Assembly: GCF_002127325.2 (NCBI RefSeq)
Contig: NC_035444.2
Span: 79,853,392-79,917,391 of the forward strand
Direction of reading: 5' to 3'
DNA from: Helianthus annuus
Lineage: Eukaryota > Streptophyta > Magnoliopsida > Asterales > Asteraceae
Length of the DNA: 64,000 bases
Shown here: piece by piece, positions 32,319 through 43,592 of the stretch
Layout of the letters: every line of letters starts with the position of its first letter
How positions within the stretch are numbered: the first letter of the stretch is position 1
Notes under the pieces: model-generated
Told to the model about the DNA's origin: nothing
The model's database searches: none
The model's input: only the letters and a program-made list of their open reading frames with translations
Position numbers and translations under genes: made by a program

Positions 32319-34639
32319 CAACTTGTATCCTACAAGTAGACAGGCACTTGAGTCAAAATAACAATCTTTAACATTGTTTTTTGATCTCAACAATGATATG
32401 CTTGGTAAAATTACAAACACAAACATCATACATTCTATCATAAATATTATCGAATAAACATGCAAAAAGACAAGTTCATTATACGACTTCGCTCGAACAA
32501 GTTTCAAAATTTGTTCTTAATACTATACAACAAACATTACCAAAGATAAATTCACCGAAAGATTAAACAAAATTACAAAGAAAAAAAATTCTTTTTTTAA
32601 ACTACTAAAAGAGGTATTTGGTACTTATATTTCTACTCAAAGTGTTAAGTAAGCAAACCAAACACTATAATTCGGCAAACGACTGTAAACCGATAATCAC
32701 ACGTTGACCATATCCTCTTTACATTGATGTATGTAGCCATTACAACTTTAAGCAAAATTTTGTTAAATTAAACACACCTTTTTGTCCAAATCGTCCTTTT
32801 TTTCTAAGAAAAATGTCGTGTTTAGTTTCATTTCTTAAGAGGATGATTTATTTGCATAAAGAATCGAATTCAAATGTGATGGTGAAAACCTATGGCCATT
32901 GTTATTTATGCAAACTGCAATCTTTTAAGTTTTAACATGCATTATATCACGAAGCACATATATATACTTAAAACTAGCATTTTGGTAAATTAGATTTTAT
33001 CACTTGTTCAATTTTTATATCAAACTAAAAACGCTTGTCCAATTTTTATATCGAACTAAAAACGACCAACAAACAAGCAAAAACTTAGAAACTTTAATCT
33101 CTACAAAGCCCCAATTCCCAAAAAGGTTTATATAACTAACATAATTGCTATAACGTAAAATATGATGTTAGATTGTATGCACAAAATACATTATATACAG
33201 TAAGTATTACATAACGTAATCATTTGTCTACTTGATGACAAAAAGTCTATAAAAATATTAAATAGCTAAGTATGTTAAAGGACAAATTTCTTTTGGCTAA
33301 ACTAATTCCATGAAACAAATACGAGTTTCAAAATTATACTTCAAGAAAAAAATGATTTTATATAAGGCTCAATCTATTTGGACACCCTGCTGGGCTTTTC
33401 GAACACCTTTGGTGCCCAAGACGTCTCGTCTAAGGCTATACGAGGCGTCTAGGCACTGAATTCAAGTGGCTCTGAGTGTGATGTCAGGCACAAAGTTTGA
33501 GAGGTTTAGACGCCCCGTCTAGGCGTTTAGGAGTTGGGTGTTTTTTAGTTAAAAAAATGAGTGCTTTGGTGGGGTAATTTGATAATTTTTGGAGGGTGGT
33601 GTTTTTTGAAGTGAAAAAACATCATATTAAGTAATGCTTTTATTATCATTACACTTTGCTGCTATTTAACAAACTTTATATTCTTAAATGTACCTACATT
33701 TTAATTGATTTAGTGTAAATAGTATGTTTAAATTGCAAAACAAAAGGTTTTTACTTTTTAGCCGTCCTTTCATCTAAATGCGTTAAACCCTCTCCAAAAT
33801 AAGTATCATTTATTTTATGGAGGGCTTGAATCTAGGAGAAAGAAGAAGAACTTTCGTTTGACTTTTTGTTTGATTTTTTAAGAGAGTTTGACTTTTTATT
33901 ACCATGCATTAAAAAGAAACATGATAATAAATAGTGACTTTTCTTTAAATCTATTCGAACCACAACAACAATGATTGAAAAAATAAAAAAGTACTTATAC
34001 GTGCTTCAAGTTTTATACATTCAATAGATTCAATTAACCATCTCCATATCAAAACCATTAAATAATTATAATAATTTTAAAACTTGTGTGAAAAATGAAT
34101 CTAGTTTGGAGCCGACTAGAATACTGAACCCATGAATGGCCGACTGGAAGACTGAACCCATGAATGGAAGAACGACTGTAGAAAAACGAACACCAAATCG
34201 TTGAGAATTAAACATAATTCCAACCTATTAGAAGAAGGATCACCCGATAATTGAAAACATGATTAAAAACACAATAAATCAATCGCCTAAACTATCTGAA
34301 CCGAAGTGGCAAAGTACAAATCACCATTTGCCATTGTAGAGAAAGCGACTTAGATGCTAGGGTTTGAATAGAATTTCTATTTTGTTATTAGTTATTCAAT
34401 TAACTTAACGGGTTGGTAATGAAATACAATAAATTTGGTAGGATCCACTTGTTACTTCTTATTTAACCACAACATTACACGTGTCGAAGATACATCACAA
34501 GAAAGTTGGTTGAAAACTTTAAGGGTGATCGCTGAAAAACTGCCATATGACACCGTATTTTTATTTATTAGGTAGGAAGATTAGGAATTTTCTCTTCACT
34601 TACATAGTTACACAGAGTTACAATTCAATTACATAGATC
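32319..34639. other. Unit 4 spacer without a recognised gene
   Basis: Matches the unit 3 spacer closely up to about 34254. Scattered base differences begin there (G to A at 34255), marking the end of the recent duplication. Confidence 0.5.
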
Positions 34640-35420
34640 CAAGGCCCGGCTCAAGGGACATTTAAGTCAAGAGACTTCTTAGGGCCACCATTTCGTTTGG
34701 GCCCATAATCCTAAAAATTCATTTTGTATTTAGGGTTATTAGATTTTATCACCCTCAACTATTGGCTATTGGTCACTGCCACCCTCAACTATCATTTTGA
34801 CGTCCCTCACCCCTAACTTAACACTTAGTGTGTCCTGTCACCATGTCGTTAGCTAATCACTAACTTTTGAGCATGATAATACACTTTTTGGGGTGTCATA
34901 GGGATCTTGGGAAGGTTTTAGGGATCTTAGGACACCCTTGAAAGTATAGTAACATGATCAAAAGTTAGTGATCTGGTGATAGAACACCCTAAGTGTTAAG
35001 TTGGGGGTGGCAGACGTCATAGTGATAGTTGGGGGTGGCAGCGGCCAACGGGCAATAGTTAAGGGTGGTAAAATCCAATAACCCTTGTATTTATTATATA
35101 TGCCTGGGGCTGTTGTGCCTATGCATTGGGTTTATAACATAATAGAGAAACTAAGCAAGCAGGAAACCAAAAAAAAAAAAAGGTGCCCACCATTCAGTTT
35201 AATTAGGCTAAAAAGTCAAATTTAGTTTATCTGGAAATAGTAGTTGTGCCTACCTGTTTTAGTGCAAAGTTCATTTGCAACACATGATTATTTTATGTTC
35301 CTAATTCGTTATTGATTTTGTTAAAAGTTGTTAAATGCCTTAATACTTGAGGACTTAATTCGAAAAGGGCCCTAAAATTTGATTTTGCTTTAGGCCACTT
35401 AAAACGTTGAGCCGGCCCTG
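34640..35420. mobile_element. hAT-like element in unit 4, with a different nested MITE
   Basis: The same hAT-like element as in units 2 and 3 (ends CAAGGCCCGGC and GCCGGCCCTG; flanks CATAGATC and CATATATC), but without the GC-rich insertion and with its own Mutator-type MITE. Confidence 0.8.
34733..35084. mobile_element. Mutator-type MITE nested in the unit 4 hAT-like element
   Basis: 352 bp with TIRs starting GGGTTATT(A/G)GATTTTA(T/C)CACCC and a perfect 9-bp TSD TTGTATTTA (34724-34732 and 35085-35093). Absent from the same site in units 2 and 3. Non-coding. Confidence 0.85.
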
Positions 35421-36266
35421 CATATATCAATGGGAGATGCCACAGATGTCCACTATCCAATATTCTTTTCCTAGTATATCTTGATAAGCTCTATGTATAA
35501 GCTTTTATAGCATGTGATATATTTTCCTTTTCTTCCCTTAAAGTATTAGTAATAATACCAAATATGTAACCTTTATGGTTTAGTTTGAATTTTAAATAAA
35601 CCCTATATTTTATAAATTTATTTATTTATTATTAATGTTATTGTTATTACTACTAATATTAATTCAAACATGCTTGAATAATAGTTGCTTTAAATTCGTT
35701 GAGTTTTCATGGTTTATTTTTTCAACTGATTACTTAGTTTATCTACGTTTTGATGTAAGTTTCGTTTAAGTCGAGTTGTGTGTCATAATGTTCAAATCAT
35801 TTAAGCATAGACGAGCAAGTCATGAAAGTTTTTTTTTTTTTTTTTTACCTTTTTTACTTGGGTTTTGTCACCATTTTGACTTAGTGGGGGCCCAACCTCC
35901 AAAGGTGCGGGGCTAAGCCTCAAAAAGCGCGGGCCAAACTTAAGCTGTCACAGCGAGCTAAGCTTTTCATTGGAAGGTGATTGATTGAAATCGTGAATAT
36001 TTTCGCACATATGACATTCAATAACTATTTTGGTTATTTTCTTGATCTAACATGACTATATCGCTAATTTTTCCCATAGACTAAGGTTTAGGCTTTTAGC
36101 AAGATCTGTATACAACCATGATTTTATTTGACACATACAATCTGACTTACCAATCACACATTTTTATTAATAGTAGAAGAAACGCCTAATACGAAACCAT
36201 GATTGATTAGGCGCCAACATCACATACACATACAATTCTTATTGGCTTTAGGATTCGATATATTGT

Positions 36267-36671
36267 TTAAGGAAGGGCTACTCCCCCGATGCAAATCCAT
36301 TCTCCCACGAACAACTTGTTGCAATTCAAATTCGGATTGATCGAATTGAAGAGTGTAGAGCTTAGCTTGAACTTGTGAGCGATATCGTAACATGTATCTC
36401 CACTTTTCACGCCAATCACCGAAGTACAAAAAGGGATTTTTGTTGGAGTATCTGTCCAAAATTATTTGAGAAATAATTTAAACGCAGATTTTTTATATAA
36501 TATATACGTAAAATGACATGAAATGAAAGGTTTCGAGATTGAGTATGCATGCTTTCTAATTGTAAAATTTTTACCGACGGAAATAGTTTCGCCTTGGGTT
36601 GTTGTCATGATACCGACAAAAACGAACACAATAAGCATGCTGATAATTGTTTTGTTGTTGATCTTAGACAT
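36267..36671 (-). CDS. Secreted single-LysM protein, unit 5 copy (93 aa)
   Basis: Exon 1 36575-36671, intron 36452-36574, exon 2 36267-36451. Silent and intronic differences from copies 3 and 4 are visible (for example ATT TCC GTC before the donor), yet the predicted protein is the same, with signal peptide, LysM ~47-87 and Cys 41/53/76/86. Same protein with silent change hints at constraint, though the sample is small. A 4-base deletion lies in the 5' leader near 36700. TATA is at 36742-36751 and CACGTTGACC at 37145-37154. Confidence 0.85.
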
Positions 36672-36741
36672 GATTCCAATTATCTTGATGCCTGTAGATG
36701 AAGAGAATGCTTTTGTTGTGCTGTAGAGTGCTAAACATTAA

Positions 36742-36751
36742 CCTATTTATA
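36742..36751 (-). promoter_or_regulatory. TATA box, LysM copy 5
   Basis: The minus strand reads TATAAATAGG, ~71 bp before the ATG at 36671; the spacing is 4 bp shorter than in copies 2-4 because of the leader deletion. Confidence 0.6.
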
Positions 36752-39029
36752 CAACTTGTATCCTACAAGGAGACAGGCACTTGAGTCAAAACAACAATCT
36801 TAAACATTGTTTTTTGATCTCAACAATGATATATGCTTTGTAAAATTACAAACACAAACATCAAACATTCTATCATAAATATTATCGAATAAACATGCAA
36901 AAAGACAAGTTCATTATATGACTTCGTTCGAACAAGTTTCAAAATCTGTTCTTAATACTATACAGCAAACATTACCAAAGATAAAGTCACCAAAAGATTA
37001 AACAAAATTACAAAGAAAAAAAATTCTTTTTTTAAACTACTAAAAGAGGTATTTGGTACTTATATTTGCTAGTCAAAGTGATAAGTAAAGTAAGCAAACC
37101 AAACACTATAATTCGGCAAACCAAATATTGTAAATCGATAATCACACGTTGACCATATTCTCTTTACATTGATGTATGTAGCCGTTACAAATTTAAGCAA
37201 AATTTTGTTAAATTAAACACACCTTTTTGTCTAAATCGTCCTTTTTTTCTAAGAAAAATGTCGTGTTTAGTTTCATTTCTTAAGAGGATGATTTATTTGC
37301 ATAAAGAATCGAATTCAAATGTGATAGGGAAAACCTATGGCCATTGTTATTTATGCAAACTACAATATTTTAAGTTTTAACATCCATATATCACGAAGCA
37401 CATATATACTTAAAACTAGCATATTGGTAAATTAGATTTTATCACTTGCCCAATTTTTATATCAAACTAAAAACGACCAACAAACAAGCAAAGACTTAGA
37501 AACTTTAATTTCATTCTACAAAGCCCCAATTCCCCAAAAAAATTATTTAACTAACATAATTGCTCTAATGTAAAATATGGTGTTAGATTGTATGCACAAA
37601 ATACATCATATATAATACGTCTTACATGACGTAATCGTTTGTCTAGTTGATGACAAAAAGTCTATAAAAATATTAAATAGCAAAGTATGCTAAAGGACAA
37701 CTTTCTTTTGGCTAAACTAATTCCATAAAACAAATACGAGTTTCAAAATTATACTTCAAGAAAAAAAATATATGATTTTATATAATCTAGGCTTTTTACT
37801 ACGGTTGATAAATACAATTGGACCTAACTATATTATGAACTTTAATCATAAAATAAAAGCCCAATAATCAAGGCCCAGAAACCAAGCAAAACAATAAGCC
37901 ACCCCTTGTTTTACCAGATAACCAAGGTCCAATCCATGCGGTTTTATGGGAAATCGAAGTGGAATGTTGCTACAAAAAACACCTGTCCACTAGCAGGACT
38001 TGAACAACAGTGTGGAGGAAACTTATTTGGTGATTTGGTCCGGAGATCGCCGTCATATCGATGGATATGTTGTGTTGTTGTATCTATCTAGTCTTTGCGA
38101 GACCAAGAGCAAGTTGTAATCACTAGAGAGTAGAGATCCGTTACAAGGTCCATGGTGATTGGGGCTAGAACCCAGCGTACACCATATATCACAGATCATA
38201 AGCCATATGCGTGTATGTATACGGGTAAGTAAGTGTATAGCATGGTAAGACAAATAGAGAGAGTAGGGTGGTGGAGAAGCCTCTTAGTTTCAAATAAGAG
38301 TTATGTCGGTTTTTACAAGAATACTTGGCTGTGGCCCAAACTCTCCACTAGGCCCAATAAAGGTGCCGTCTACGTTGTGGTTTTGCTTGCATGTGTAGCT
38401 CGAAGTTCGAATACTTGAGATTAAAAGGAGCTACATTTGGTGGCGGATCCAGCACTCTTTTGTGGGTTCACATGAACCCACTCAGTATGGAAGAAATAGA
38501 AAAAATTAGTGAGAATCCTGTATGATATGAAAAAATTTAGTAAGAGTCTATCAAAACGAACCCACTCAAAAAATTTTTTGGATCTGCCACTTGGCATTAA
38601 CTAAAATCAAACAAAGGAACACAAAGCTTACTAGTTGGTCGGTTTTCAAATGAACTCACAACTTAATATTTACACACACTTTAGTGTCTTACATCTTTGT
38701 GTAATACTATCCACATTGCTACAATTGTTAAAACGACATTCAAATTTTCACCAAAACTGAATAAGAAACATAACTTCCATGATTTACACTTTCATGCCCT
38801 AATCTCAAAATTATCCTGTCACAAATCTTACTTCCAACTACACCTTATTTTTTTAACACTTGTTGTTCCCTTGTAACATAATTCAACCTATTAGATTAAA
38901 TTTAAGTGGGACCATAATAACCAATCTTAACAGATTTTCCCGCCAAAACTCAATTCCAAACACACCACTTTTGACATGCATTCTGCATGACATACATACT
39001 CAACCACCTACCACCACCACTATTCTTCA
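36752..39029. other. End of the array and intergenic DNA before the FLA gene
   Basis: Homology to the unit ends near 37790. The rest (37791-39029) has no recognised gene. A short TIR-like element may lie at 38440-38597. Confidence 0.5.
38440..38597. mobile_element. Short hAT-like MITE (tentative)
   Basis: Ends TGGTGGCGGATCCA and, inverted, AGTGGCAGATCCA form TIRs around ~150 bp with GAACCCACTC words. No clean TSD is seen. Confidence 0.45.
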
Positions 39030-40091
39030 ATGGCAGCCAAACTGTTGCTTTTTCCGGTGACTCTCCTGCTACTTCTCCTTCCTTTCACCACCGCGCTCCC
39101 ACCAGAGACCATCGCCAACGCGGCCGACACGCTCTCCAACTCCGGCTACGTCGCTATGTCCCTAACCCTAAACCTCCTCTCCACTTCCTTACTCTCTCAA
39201 ACAAACTCCGCCACCATCTTCACACCTCCGGACTCCATTTTCGCTCTCTCCGGCCAACCGCCTCTCTCTCTCCTCCAACTCCACATCTCACCGTTACTTT
39301 TCTCTCTCTCTAGCCTCCGTTCTCTCCTTCCTGGCACCAGAATCCCCACCGTTTCCTCCAACACCTACCTAACAGTTACTTCTCCTTCATTCTCCGATCA
39401 GATCTCAATAAACAACGTCAACATCATCGGATCTCCGGTTTTCGACGACGGATCGTTGATTATATACAGTATCGAGAACTTCTTCGATCCGGATTCTGAG
39501 ATCTCGAAAGCTCCGGTGCAGATCGAGAGTTTCAACAGTTTCAACGGTTGTGATGCATCGTACGGTTCAGGTGATAAAAACTACTCGTTTCGTAACGCGA
39601 ATAACGTGTTGATATCCAGAGGATACTCTGTTATGGCTTCGTTTTTGAACCTGCAACTGCTAGGGTTTCGGAGTGAACATAATTTGAGTTTGACGGTTTT
39701 CGCTCCGGTTGATGAAGTGATGGTTGATTATTCAGGAAGGTTTCCGGATTATGCTTCTCTGTTTATGCGGCATGTGTTGAATTGTAGAATTTCGTGGAGA
39801 GAGTTTGATAATGTTGTTGACGGAACGAGTTTGAGTACGTATTTTAGTGGATTTGGAGTAAGAGTTAGTAGATCTGGTGGTGTGTTGATGGTGAATGAGG
39901 TTCCGGTTGTGTTTCCGGATATGTATTATAGTGATTGGCTGGTGATTCATGGTGTTTCTGAGGTTTTTTCTGTTCTGGAACCGGTAGAAGATGTTGATGA
40001 TTCCGATGGTGATTTTGATGATCGAATTCCGTCTAGTCATGCTGCGAAGGAGCCGGATGTTCCTGCGGTTTCATTTAAGACTGAGTTTTAG
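39030..40091 (+). CDS. Fasciclin-like arabinogalactan protein (FLA19/20/21-type), 353 aa
   Basis: Intronless single-copy host gene for a secreted cell-wall or plasma-membrane-associated protein. Residues 1-22 are a signal peptide (MAAKLLLFPVTLLLLLLPFT). FAS1 domain 1 spans about 27-155 with the H1-like NSATIFTPPDSIFAL. FAS1 domain 2 spans about 190-320 with H1-like LSLTVFAPVDEVM and HVLNCRISW before its H2 region. FAS1 domains mediate adhesion in the wall matrix. There is no Pro/Ala/Ser-rich glycomodule of note and no clear hydrophobic GPI tail; the C-terminus is acidic (EDVDDSDGDFDD) and ends SFKTEF. That favours the small two-FAS1 subgroup of FLA19-21 over classical FLAs. The ATG at 39030 is the first in frame and directly precedes the signal peptide. 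Codons are GC-richer than the surroundings. Confidence 0.9.
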   Translation: MAAKLLLFPVTLLLLLLPFTTALPPETIANAADTLSNSGYVAMSLTLNLLSTSLLSQTNSATIFTPPDSIFALSGQPPLSLLQLHISPLLFSLSSLRSLLPGTRIPTVSSNTYLTVTSPSFSDQISINNVNIIGSPVFDDGSLIIYSIENFFDPDSEISKAPVQIESFNSFNGCDASYGSGDKNYSFRNANNVLISRGYSVMASFLNLQLLGFRSEHNLSLTVFAPVDEVMVDYSGRFPDYASLFMRHVLNCRISWREFDNVVDGTSLSTYFSGFGVRVSRSGGVLMVNEVPVVFPDMYYSDWLVIHGVSEVFSVLEPVEDVDDSDGDFDDRIPSSHAAKEPDVPAVSFKTEF

Positions 40092-40865
40092 CTGATTGAT
40101 CCTGTAATTGATCTGTAGGCAAGTCTAATAGTTAGATTTTGAAAGTTGTTTAATTTCATTTTTTTTATTGAATTTTGTTGACTATATTGATTCAGATGAA
40201 ATTCATAGATTCATATGATCAAATTGCAAATATATATGGAAATGCTAGTGTTTGAACTTTGAAGAACAAGCTAATGCATCCATATCCGTTGATTTTCATT
40301 TACACTTGGATGGTTACTTGTTAGGATTTTTAGAGTCATATCTTAGTGCTATATTTCATTCAGCCAAGGGTCTCAGCGGATCCGCCTCTATATCCCTTGG
40401 GATAGGGGTAACGTTTATCTACGTACGTCACACTCTCCCCTGACCCTACAACAGTTATGCTATGAGTGCTATTATATGTATGGTTTGGTTTGTCTCTGAT
40501 TCTTTAGAATATGGAATAAAGCGTGATCCTACTTGCAACTCTATAACTTAATTGCTACTTGTTTCAATAACTTTTTGGTGTTTGTTATATTCTTAATCTG
40601 TATAGACTGAGTGAAATCATATCCAAGGAAACATCATCTAGACAATTCAAGCAATCCTGTGGGTCAGTTGTCTCTAATGTTCTTAATCTCAATATTTCAT
40701 ATGCGTTAATATACAACAATACAACAAGCCCCCACAATCATGTTATAAGTTGTTGCTGCTTTTGGAGTTTAACAAATAGATTTTGATAGCTTTAAGGAAT
40801 TGATTGATTCTCTTAAATCTATTAAGAATCCATTTAATTTATAAGACCAAGAGGGTGGTAATCAT
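40092..40865. other. 3' flank of the FLA gene
   Basis: AT-rich, no gene. A SINE-tail-like stretch is at 40365-40450. Confidence 0.5.
40365..40450 (+). repeat. SINE-like 3' fragment
   Basis: The words GGGTCTCAGCGGATCCGCC, GGGATAGGGGTAACGT and CTCTCCCCTGACCCTACA resemble the 3' half of widespread plant SINEs. No TSD or A-tail is identified. Confidence 0.4.
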
Positions 40866-41918
40866 CAGTGGCGGACCCAGAAATTTTTTCGTGGGGGTGC
40901 GGAATATTTTTAAAAATTTTAGGCCCCTAGCTGTATAAAAATATCGGTTCATAGCGGATCGGGTCGGATCACGTAAGACAAAAGAACATCAAACTAAAAT
41001 TTATAAATCATCAAAAACTCGTCAAACGTCATTACAAATTACAAACGTATTTAAAATTGTGCCCTACAGGTTTTTTTTTTTTTTTTGAAATATATCCAAA
41101 ATATCATCTAAAGATACTAAACACGCCATAAGTTCATTACATTCTACTCATTGTTCCTAACACATATAATTTGCTCCATAAGTTCATAAAACAACACTAA
41201 ACACTTAAACAAAATAAACAATCATCTTCAACAATATCCCATAACTTTCAATTATATTTTTAAACAATCAAGCCCTGATATTAAATGTTGATTACTTGTA
41301 GCTAATCATTTAAACTAACAAAGCTATAAATAAAACAACAAAATCATTTAACTACAAGTCTAGAACAACAAAAAAATAAAAAATAAAAATAAAAATAAAA
41401 ATAAAAATAAAAAAAGATTAAACCCTTACACATCTATATTTTCTTCTGATCATCACATAAAACAAAATAAATAAATAAATAAACCATACTAGTTCTATAT
41501 TGGAATTCTGACGTAATATGGGTCGGTCCAACCGGAATTTTGGTTTTTCCGGTAAAAAAAGCCACCAGGTTGTGAGCAGTGGCGTTAAGTCGCTGTGAGT
41601 TTTTTTGGGGGCGGGATTTGGAAATGGAATGGGTGGATGGGTTTGGGTTATTTTATTTAGTTCAAATTTCTTTAGGTTGGGTTTGGGCTTGTGTTAATAA
41701 AAATTAATTGCAGATTGGGCTTTGATTGGATTAAATAATTAAGTGAATAAGTGGTTAATAATTATTTTTTTCTAAGTGGGGCGGGTGAAAATTTTCAAGG
41801 GGTGCGGGTTAAAAATTCCAAGGGGTGCGGTTGGGATTTCCGGCGAAAAATAACACTAAAAAATATTTTTTCATGGGGTGCGCCCGCCCACCTTTGGCAT
41901 AGGGTGGGTACGCCCCTG
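40866..41918 (-). mobile_element. hAT-like non-autonomous element, complete
   Basis: 1,053 bp with ends CAGTGGCGGACCCAG and, inverted, CAGGGGCGTACCCACCC. A perfect 8-bp TSD GTAATCAT lies at 40858-40865 and 41919-41926. No transposase frame. It is the inverted counterpart of 8061-8932. Purine-rich runs of AAATA occur near 41380-41412. Confidence 0.9.
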
Positions 41919-41926
41919 GTAATCAT

Positions 41927-42803
41927 GTCGGGTAAGGATTTGGGATTGGTAGGTTGAAATTGCTGAACTTGATGACGATTCGTTTATCTGTTAAATTATA
42001 ACTGGATATTTTTGTGTTAGGTTCGTGATGTGTGAAAAGAAAAACATGTAATTGGTTGTCATATCTGACCTTATGTGAATAGATCGTATTTAACATGTTT
42101 AACCCATTTTATTTAACGGATTGTGTTTGAGTTGTCTTGTTTAGGCCGTTTGCTATAACTTGTTCATTTGTTTGTGACTCGTTTAACACATTGGCAACTA
42201 TCATACAACGCATTTATAATTTGTCAACCCATTTAACTCATTTAGATAACTAGACTAAACGCGTTTTCTTTGGGTTACATGATTTCAAATATATCTAAGT
42301 TAGGGTTCAAATATTGAACCCCTCAACTCGAAACTCGTCAATCTAAAAACAACTGTTGTTAGTTTTAATCACTTACTTAATTTGAATTAGATGATTAACT
42401 AATTAATATAAGCTTATATAGTTAAAAAGTTTGATAAACTAAAAGATCGTAAACAATTGTCACACCTACACCTAAATTCCTAGAATAGTAAAATGGTCGG
42501 TTGTGTAAAAAGTTTGTTAAATCTTTAAAAAAACATGGTTATAGAAGTCGCTAGTCGGCTGGTGGGGTGGGGACTAACGATTAATCAGGATTAATTATTA
42601 TTAATCGAGGATTAATCGATGCCTAGTCAGGAATTTTACAACTATGAAAAAAAGTACACTTGAAACACTTTAGATTTTTAATAGTTACAATTATTTATTG
42701 TTACTATAAAGTATAATTTAATACTTAACAGATTAAACATATTAATAAGTTAACATCCATGGATTAAACATTCATATATTTATTGTTACTATAAAGTAAT
42801 AAT
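41927..42803. other. Intergenic stretch without a gene
   Basis: AT-rich. It has repeated words such as CCCATTTAACTCATTT and a GATTAATC-rich patch near 42575-42625 that look repeat-derived but cannot be classified. Confidence 0.4.
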
Positions 42804-43300
42804 CAGGGTCGTTCCTACGTTTTTAAAGGCCCTAAGCGAACTACAAAGTAGAGACCCTTTTGCAAAATTATCCTTTTCAATATATTTAGTAACAAAACTC
42901 TCCTTTACATGGGCTTGAGACATGCAATTAAAAACTAAAAATTTTATAATTGATATAGTTAAAAAAAATTAAGTTACACTTTTTTATAGATAGCATATGT
43001 TTAAATAAAATTTATTTTTCTAGTTTTAATTGAGGAAAATTGTTTGATGAAATTATCGTAATCAAGTTCTTCTAAAAATCTTTTTCAATTGATATAATAG
43101 CTAAATATTGTAGGTCTTTCAATTTGAGTAATGGACCAGCCATGGGTTGTTTCAATTGCAGGCCTTTTTAGTGGGTTGTTCGGTGTATTATCTTATAATT
43201 ATTGAGCCTAGTATAAAGAAAGCACACCAAATTTTAGAGACCTTTTAATTTGCATGGCCCTAACTGGGCCTAGGGTCTGAAGCCCTTTGGGTCGGCCCTG
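42804..43300. mobile_element. hAT-like MITE
   Basis: 497 bp with ends CAGGGTCGTTCC and, inverted, CAGGGCCGACCC. A perfect 8-bp TSD GTAATAAT lies at 42796-42803 and 43301-43308. Non-coding. Confidence 0.88.
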
Positions 43301-43592
43301 GTAATAATCTTCAACCATCAAGAACCTAGTTTTCCAAAGTAATAATAAAATTATATGGAAAACGATATCTTCATCTTTTCCAGGTTATTACGATAGTTAT
43401 ATGGTAAAAACTAAATTCTGTTATTCGCTAAAGAGTTTCACTTAAAACTACCAAAAAATAAATAAATATTGGCGGCTAACAATAGGAACTAGTTTTTTTA
43501 TATCGTACGTTGCGACGAAACCAAGTAAATGCTAATGTAAAACAAACGTGATTTGAAAATAAAGCATGTTGTTTAGAAAGTCAAACCATTAG

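Larger units (their letters stand above)
18032..37790. repeat. Tandem array of five ~4.4-4.7-kb units, each with a LysM gene
   Basis: Anchored on TTTAGCAAGAT, the units are 18032-22707, 22708-27168, 27169-31657, 31658-36094 and a partial unit from 36095 to about 37790. Unit 1 is the most diverged. The stretch 25197-29685 recurs at 29687-34174 (and on to about 34254) with essentially no visible change except one T in a poly-T run. Each unit carries a LysM gene on the minus strand in its first ~800 bp; the rest is AT-rich with assorted insertions. Differences in unit length come mostly from transposon insertions. Confidence 0.93.
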
